A DNA stretch of 64,000 nucleotides from Cyathus striatus (taxonomy: Eukaryota; Basidiomycota; Agaricomycetes; Agaricales; Nidulariaceae), in contig JAOVFP010000016.1 of NCBI GenBank assembly GCA_025738555.1, positions 2,604,001 to 2,668,000 of the forward strand, read 5' to 3'. This document shows, in pieces, positions 60,254 to 64,000 of this stretch. The position numbers and the translations under genes are program-made. The notes below the pieces were generated by a model. That model worked only from the letters and a program-made list of their open reading frames with translations, ran no database searches and had not been told where the DNA came from. Positions within the stretch are counted from its first letter, which is position 1; the number at the start of each line of letters is the position of its first letter.

Positions 60254-61288
60254 TTACGGCTTCACGTATACATCTACGGGTCTACAGAATCCTGCGCCAC
60301 ATCAGCTTGGGGTCCATAACCAAAAGAACAACTCACCTCCATCGCCAACGGACCCATAATGTCTCACTTTGTTAAATCCGATTTCTTTTAAAACATCCGG
60401 AAAGTTCTCTGGGCGCAAAGTGAGGGACTTGTAGTTCTGTTTCAGCGTCTGCATTCTGTTTAGTAGGATTAAACAAGAGAGGGGGGAAGGGACAAACTTC
60501 AGACATGCGCCGCGCTTTGGCATAGGACTCCCATGGTTGTGGTTCAAGGACCAAGACTCCGTCTTGTCGGAGCACCGAGAAGATGCGTCGGAAGAAGGAG
60601 AGGAGACCGGCATCGAGGGTGTGTAGGTGGATCCATTTTGTTATGGAAAACCTGTTTGAAACGTTAGTACGCGTAGAGAGAGTAGGTGGACAGGACGAAC
60701 GCAAGAACGACATCGTATCCGTCTTTATCCTCTGGAATGTCGTGCAAACTCCAGTCTGCGGTACGGAATGCGATGTTGTGTGGGAAGACTTCTTGTCCGC
60801 GGTTGGAGGAGGGGGGATGGGGAGGGAGCCGAGGGTGTGTTCGAGGGAGGCGGGGAAGTAGTTTGGTACTGGAGCTAGTTCTGTGCGGGGTTTCTTCTTT
60901 GGTGGCTCGTCTGAGTAGGAGGGGGAGGTGGGAGCTTGGAGAGACCATACTGTCCTTCGTCTCCTCCATGCTGCTTGAATGAGGCTATCGTCGATATCGA
61001 CGCCTGTTACTTTGCATGCACCCCATAGCTGTGCTTGCTGTAGTTTCAGTGGGAGATTGACTTAGGGGAGAAGAGGGACAGACCGATTTCGCAGGTGACC
61101 CAGCCTTCGTTGCAGCCTATGTCGAGGACGTGTTTGTTTTGGAAGAGCGTGTCAGGGAGAAGGGCGAGACGCGTGTCTGTGGTGGCATGAGGACGTTTGG
61201 AGTAGTACCTGTGTGGAGTGGGTCATAGAGAAGGAACGAGGAGGAAAAAGAAGTACCCGTGGTAGTTGCCGTGGATGGGGTTGGACAT
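60254..61288 (-). CDS. Bin3/MePCE-type RNA 5'-gamma-phosphate methyltransferase
   Basis: The family transfers methyl groups from S-adenosylmethionine to the 5' phosphate of small RNAs such as U6 or 7SK. The start MSNPIHGNYHG (61288) splices to YYSKRPHATTDTRLALLPDT and the SAM-binding motif VLDIGCNEGWVTCEI. Further motifs are GVDID, FRTADWSLHDIPEDKDGYDV, ITKWIHLHTLDAGLLSFFRR and the Bin3 signature GVLVLEPQPWESY. The last exons give YKSLTLRPENFPDVLKEIGF and, after an intron ending at about 60290, GFCRPVDVYVKP with the stop at 60254. Reading through that intron gives a false C-terminus. About 280 residues, complete. A tRNA-Asp gene on the same strand ends 22 bp before the start codon. Confidence 0.85.
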
Positions 61289-61310
61289 GCCGGTGGTTGC
61301 AAAAAGAAAG

Positions 61311-61393
61311 CTCTCTGTCTGGGAGTCGAACCCAGCTTTCGCGCGATCAGAACGACTGACAAGCGCGTGTACTAACCGATATACTAACAGAGA
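61311..61393 (-). tRNA. tRNA-Asp(GTC), intron-containing
   Basis: The minus strand reads TCTCTGT...ACAGAGA with discriminator G. D-arm TAGTATATCGGTTAGTA, anticodon stem CGCGC/GCGCG with anticodon GTC, an 11-nt intron, and T-arm CTGGG-TTCGACT-CCCAG. The terminator CTTTCTTTTT lies directly after it, inside the 22-nt gap to the Bin3 start codon. Confidence 0.9.
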
Positions 61394-61615
61394 CTTATTA
61401 AATAATTGGATACAAAGTATACGACACAGCGAATGCACAATATTCGTCCGACGTCCATCGCCGATCTTCACAGCCTGCCATCGTCCGACCTGTCTTATAC
61501 CCTCCCATCTTCTCTCTCCTTTCATTTTCTTTCTTTCTTTCTCTTGTATTCTTTTTTCTTTCTTTTTCCTTTCTTCCAATATTAGCAAGACGACCACAAC
61601 AACACAAGTGATACC

Positions 61616-64000
61616 ATGTCGCTGCCGGGTCCGCCCCAGCTGCATCTCTCCATCCCCGCCAACGCAACCTCTTTCAAGCGAAATTTTGAGCAGTTCGGCT
61701 TGGACCTCGACGACAGCGCCAGTCCTATCGTTGATTCCCCCCACAGCGATCTCGACGGCCAGGGACGCAATAAAAGGGCAAGGAGTGAGGCCAGTTTTGC
61801 CTCCGTTGCCAGTGCCAGCACCAGCAGCAGTGCGAGTGGGAGCAGTGTCACCATGGCCAGCATTCGCTCCCCCGGTGAATCTGCTGCGGGTCCAGAGTCC
61901 GAGTCGCCTATGGAGGGCGACGGCGACCTTGAGGCTCTGCCTTCACCTGCCTCGGTTGCTAGATCGGTTCACGCAGATAGCCACAATTTGCCTCCTGTTC
62001 CTCCACAGGCTTCAAGTTCCACTGCAACTAGTGCAACTGTTACTACCAGAGAAATGACTGCTATTATTGCCACTCTCCCGCGTCTCGCAACCCCGCAGAT
62101 CGACGAGATAGTTATGGAGCCCATGGAACTTGACGTCCCCGTCCCCGTCTCCGTTCCTCACACACACTCCAGTTCTTCCTTGACTCATCTGCTCAACCAC
62201 TACAGACAACCATCTACTGCTGAATCTTCTCATCTTGTAGCCCCACCATCACAAGAGGAACGACAGAGAGAAAGGGAAGATGAGCAAGATGCATTCACCA
62301 GGTCCCTTGCCCAATTCGCCGCCTTTGACACAAACATTGCAGCATTGAGGAGACCATTATCATTCTCTCTATCTCATACTTTTATCCCTACTTCGACCTA
62401 CAACAGCACAACTACAACTACAAATAGCACTCCCCCACACCTCCCAACACCGCGAATACATACTCCCCCGCCGACACTCACGCTGCCCCCGCTGGTCGGC
62501 TCGAGGTTAACACTCGATTTGGGCAGCATTTCCGGGGCAGATCGTGATAGGGGGCTTGACCATGGTCCGAGTGCAACTGGAGATTCCAATTCAAATTCTG
62601 ATTTGGATTTGGATTTAGAGTCGGATTTGGACGATTGGGAAATCGTCCAAGGGGAGAGGGTGCAAATGAACGGGAATAGAGATCCAGAAGGAAGGGAGAG
62701 GAATGGGAATGAAGGTACCGGGCATCTCACCGAGGGGACTGCGTCGCAGTTGGCATTGATGATGGGCAATGAGGTTCGGGGTGGTGAGTCTTTCTTCTTT
62801 CTTTCTTGCCTTTGTTTGTCTACTCGAACGGCAATTGTGCTATTCCTGCGCTTAGGGCTCTTGCACGCCCACTCTGATCTCGTTAATTGTCGGCTCCGCG
62901 GGTGTGTGGGCCGTTTACTCACCATCATCATCATTATCCTCGACCACAATTATACTTCCCCTTGTTGGTCCTGCTGGCGGTGTTGTTCTGCATATGGGCT
63001 GCATGATTGCCACTCGTTCATTTTCATGTTCATCAGCGTCGTGAGGGTTTCTGCATCTATATCACATCGCCTTGTGCTTGCGCCTGTGCCACTCTGACAG
63101 AACGCATTTACCGCCCTTACTCTTCTCTTTTCTTTCTTTCCTCCCCTCTCAATTTGAAACAACACTGACTCATGCTTCGTGCCCCTTTCACTCCCCCCTC
63201 TCCATTCACTTTTCACCGCCACGATGCAGATACATCACTAACATCAGGATCAGGATCAAATAACAATATATCAGGAAATACTGGGTCTAGCTCTACAACA
63301 CCAACACCAGCGTCAGCCTCGGTAGCAGTAGGAAGGTTTGATTCTGTATATGACTATCCATATACTGCCCCGCGGAGGCGGGGAGAACCTCTTGTCGCTG
63401 GGGGTACGGCGCAATTGCCAAGCTCGACTTCATCATCAACTCAGCCCGTGACCTCGAGTGCGAGGCAAGCAAATCCCCGAATCGGATCAGGTGCCGAATC
63501 AGGTGCAGGGGGGATGACAGCTAGCTCGTACGTCCCAACGTTACGGAACTATTACTGGTCTATGGCGGACGATAGGGAGCGGGAGCGGAGGGCTGAGTTT
63601 GACGCGGATGGAGGTGTAAGGAGGAGGCGGGAAGGGGATCTGGATCTGGAGTTTCTTGAGCGGGAAAGGCGAAGAGAGATAGAAAGAGAAACACAGCGAG
63701 GGAGGGAGGGAGGAAGAGAAGGGGAAGGAGATAGAAGAGATCTTATCCCTGGCGAAGGTGATTTTGCAGCGCATTTGAACACTGCGCTTAGGAGGCTTAG
63801 AGAGGAAACCAGTCTTTTCACGGAGGTGGTGGGTGAGGAGTTGGCCCGGGAGCGAGAACGGGGACGAGAACGAGATAGGGAAAGGGAAAGGGAAACTGGG
63901 CATAGAGGGAGGGACGGAGTTGGACCACCGCGCATTCCGCCTCTGCCGTCCTTAATGCACTCTGGAAGAGACATGTCTCCTCTGTTTGCTTCGACTCCAA
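61616..64000 (+). CDS. Large Ser/Thr-rich regulatory-type protein, partial
   Basis: The ATG at 61616 opens MSLPGPPQLHLSIPANATSF, then KRNFEQFGLDLDDSASPI and a basic patch NKRARSE. The protein is Ser/Pro/Thr-rich with an acidic stretch DLDLDLESDLDDWEIVQGE. Exon 1 ends at 62783. A long, C/T-rich intron (62784-63229) splices to 63230, giving DTSLTSGSGS and later VPTLRNYYWSMADDRERERR, with Arg/Glu-rich repeats to the window edge. Without splicing the frame ends at a stop at 63097. No domain is recognised, and the C-terminus is outside the window. A short signature, LRNYYWSMADD, may be the conserved core. Its promoter is shared with the divergent tRNA-Asp. Confidence 0.7.

Overview
The window looks like nuclear DNA of a mushroom-forming basidiomycete (Agaricomycete). 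The genes have many short GT-AG introns of about 50-60 nt, there are four copies of the Agaricomycete-type membrane family DUF6534, all five tRNA genes carry introns, and the recognisable genes (DCP1, DBR1, a USP peptidase, a Bin3-type methyltransferase, an Smr protein, a Derlin) are ordinary fungal housekeeping genes. Gene models were built by hand from reading frame, splice signals and family similarity. Exon edges given are the best canonical fit, not proven.

Layout. 1-16 kb: the 5' end of a minus-strand gene; a DUF6534 gene; two tandem tRNA-Gln(CTG); the decapping activator DCP1; a second, inverted DUF6534 gene; a GH1 beta-glucosidase; a third tRNA-Gln(CTG) on the other strand; lariat debranching enzyme DBR1. 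16-30 kb is accessory: a predicted secreted protein with a histone-H1-like Lys/Ala/Ser tail, flanked by diverged inverted repeats; a three-deep nest of transposons (a MULE-like element with 322-bp terminal repeats, a hAT element inside it, an LTR-type insertion inside the hAT), each with its own target-site duplication; then one copy of a segmental duplication (a Derlin gene start plus an uncharacterised gene). 30-47 kb: an acidic basidiomycete protein; about 3.5 kb of pyrimidine-rich non-coding DNA; two tandem DUF6534 genes; a USP-type deubiquitinase; a second, 1.36-kb hAT element. 47-64 kb: a DUF4139 protein, a CUE/DUF1771/Smr-type protein, a hypothetical coiled-coil-like protein, tRNA-Asn, the intact Derlin with the second copy of the uncharacterised gene, a Bin3-type RNA methyltransferase whose start codon lies 22 bp from a tRNA-Asp gene, and a large partial gene running off the right edge.

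How the genes relate. Several housekeeping genes act on RNA ends and turnover (DCP1 on mRNA decapping, DBR1 on intron lariats, the Smr protein probably in no-go decay, Bin3 on Pol III RNA 5' ends), but they are scattered and I do not claim a cluster. The strongest observations are the triple-nested transposon with one-sided CpG decay, the duplicated Derlin/unknown-gene block with an in-frame exon duplication, the tRNA-Asp in the leader of the Bin3 gene, and the inverted-repeat-flanked secreted Lys-rich gene.
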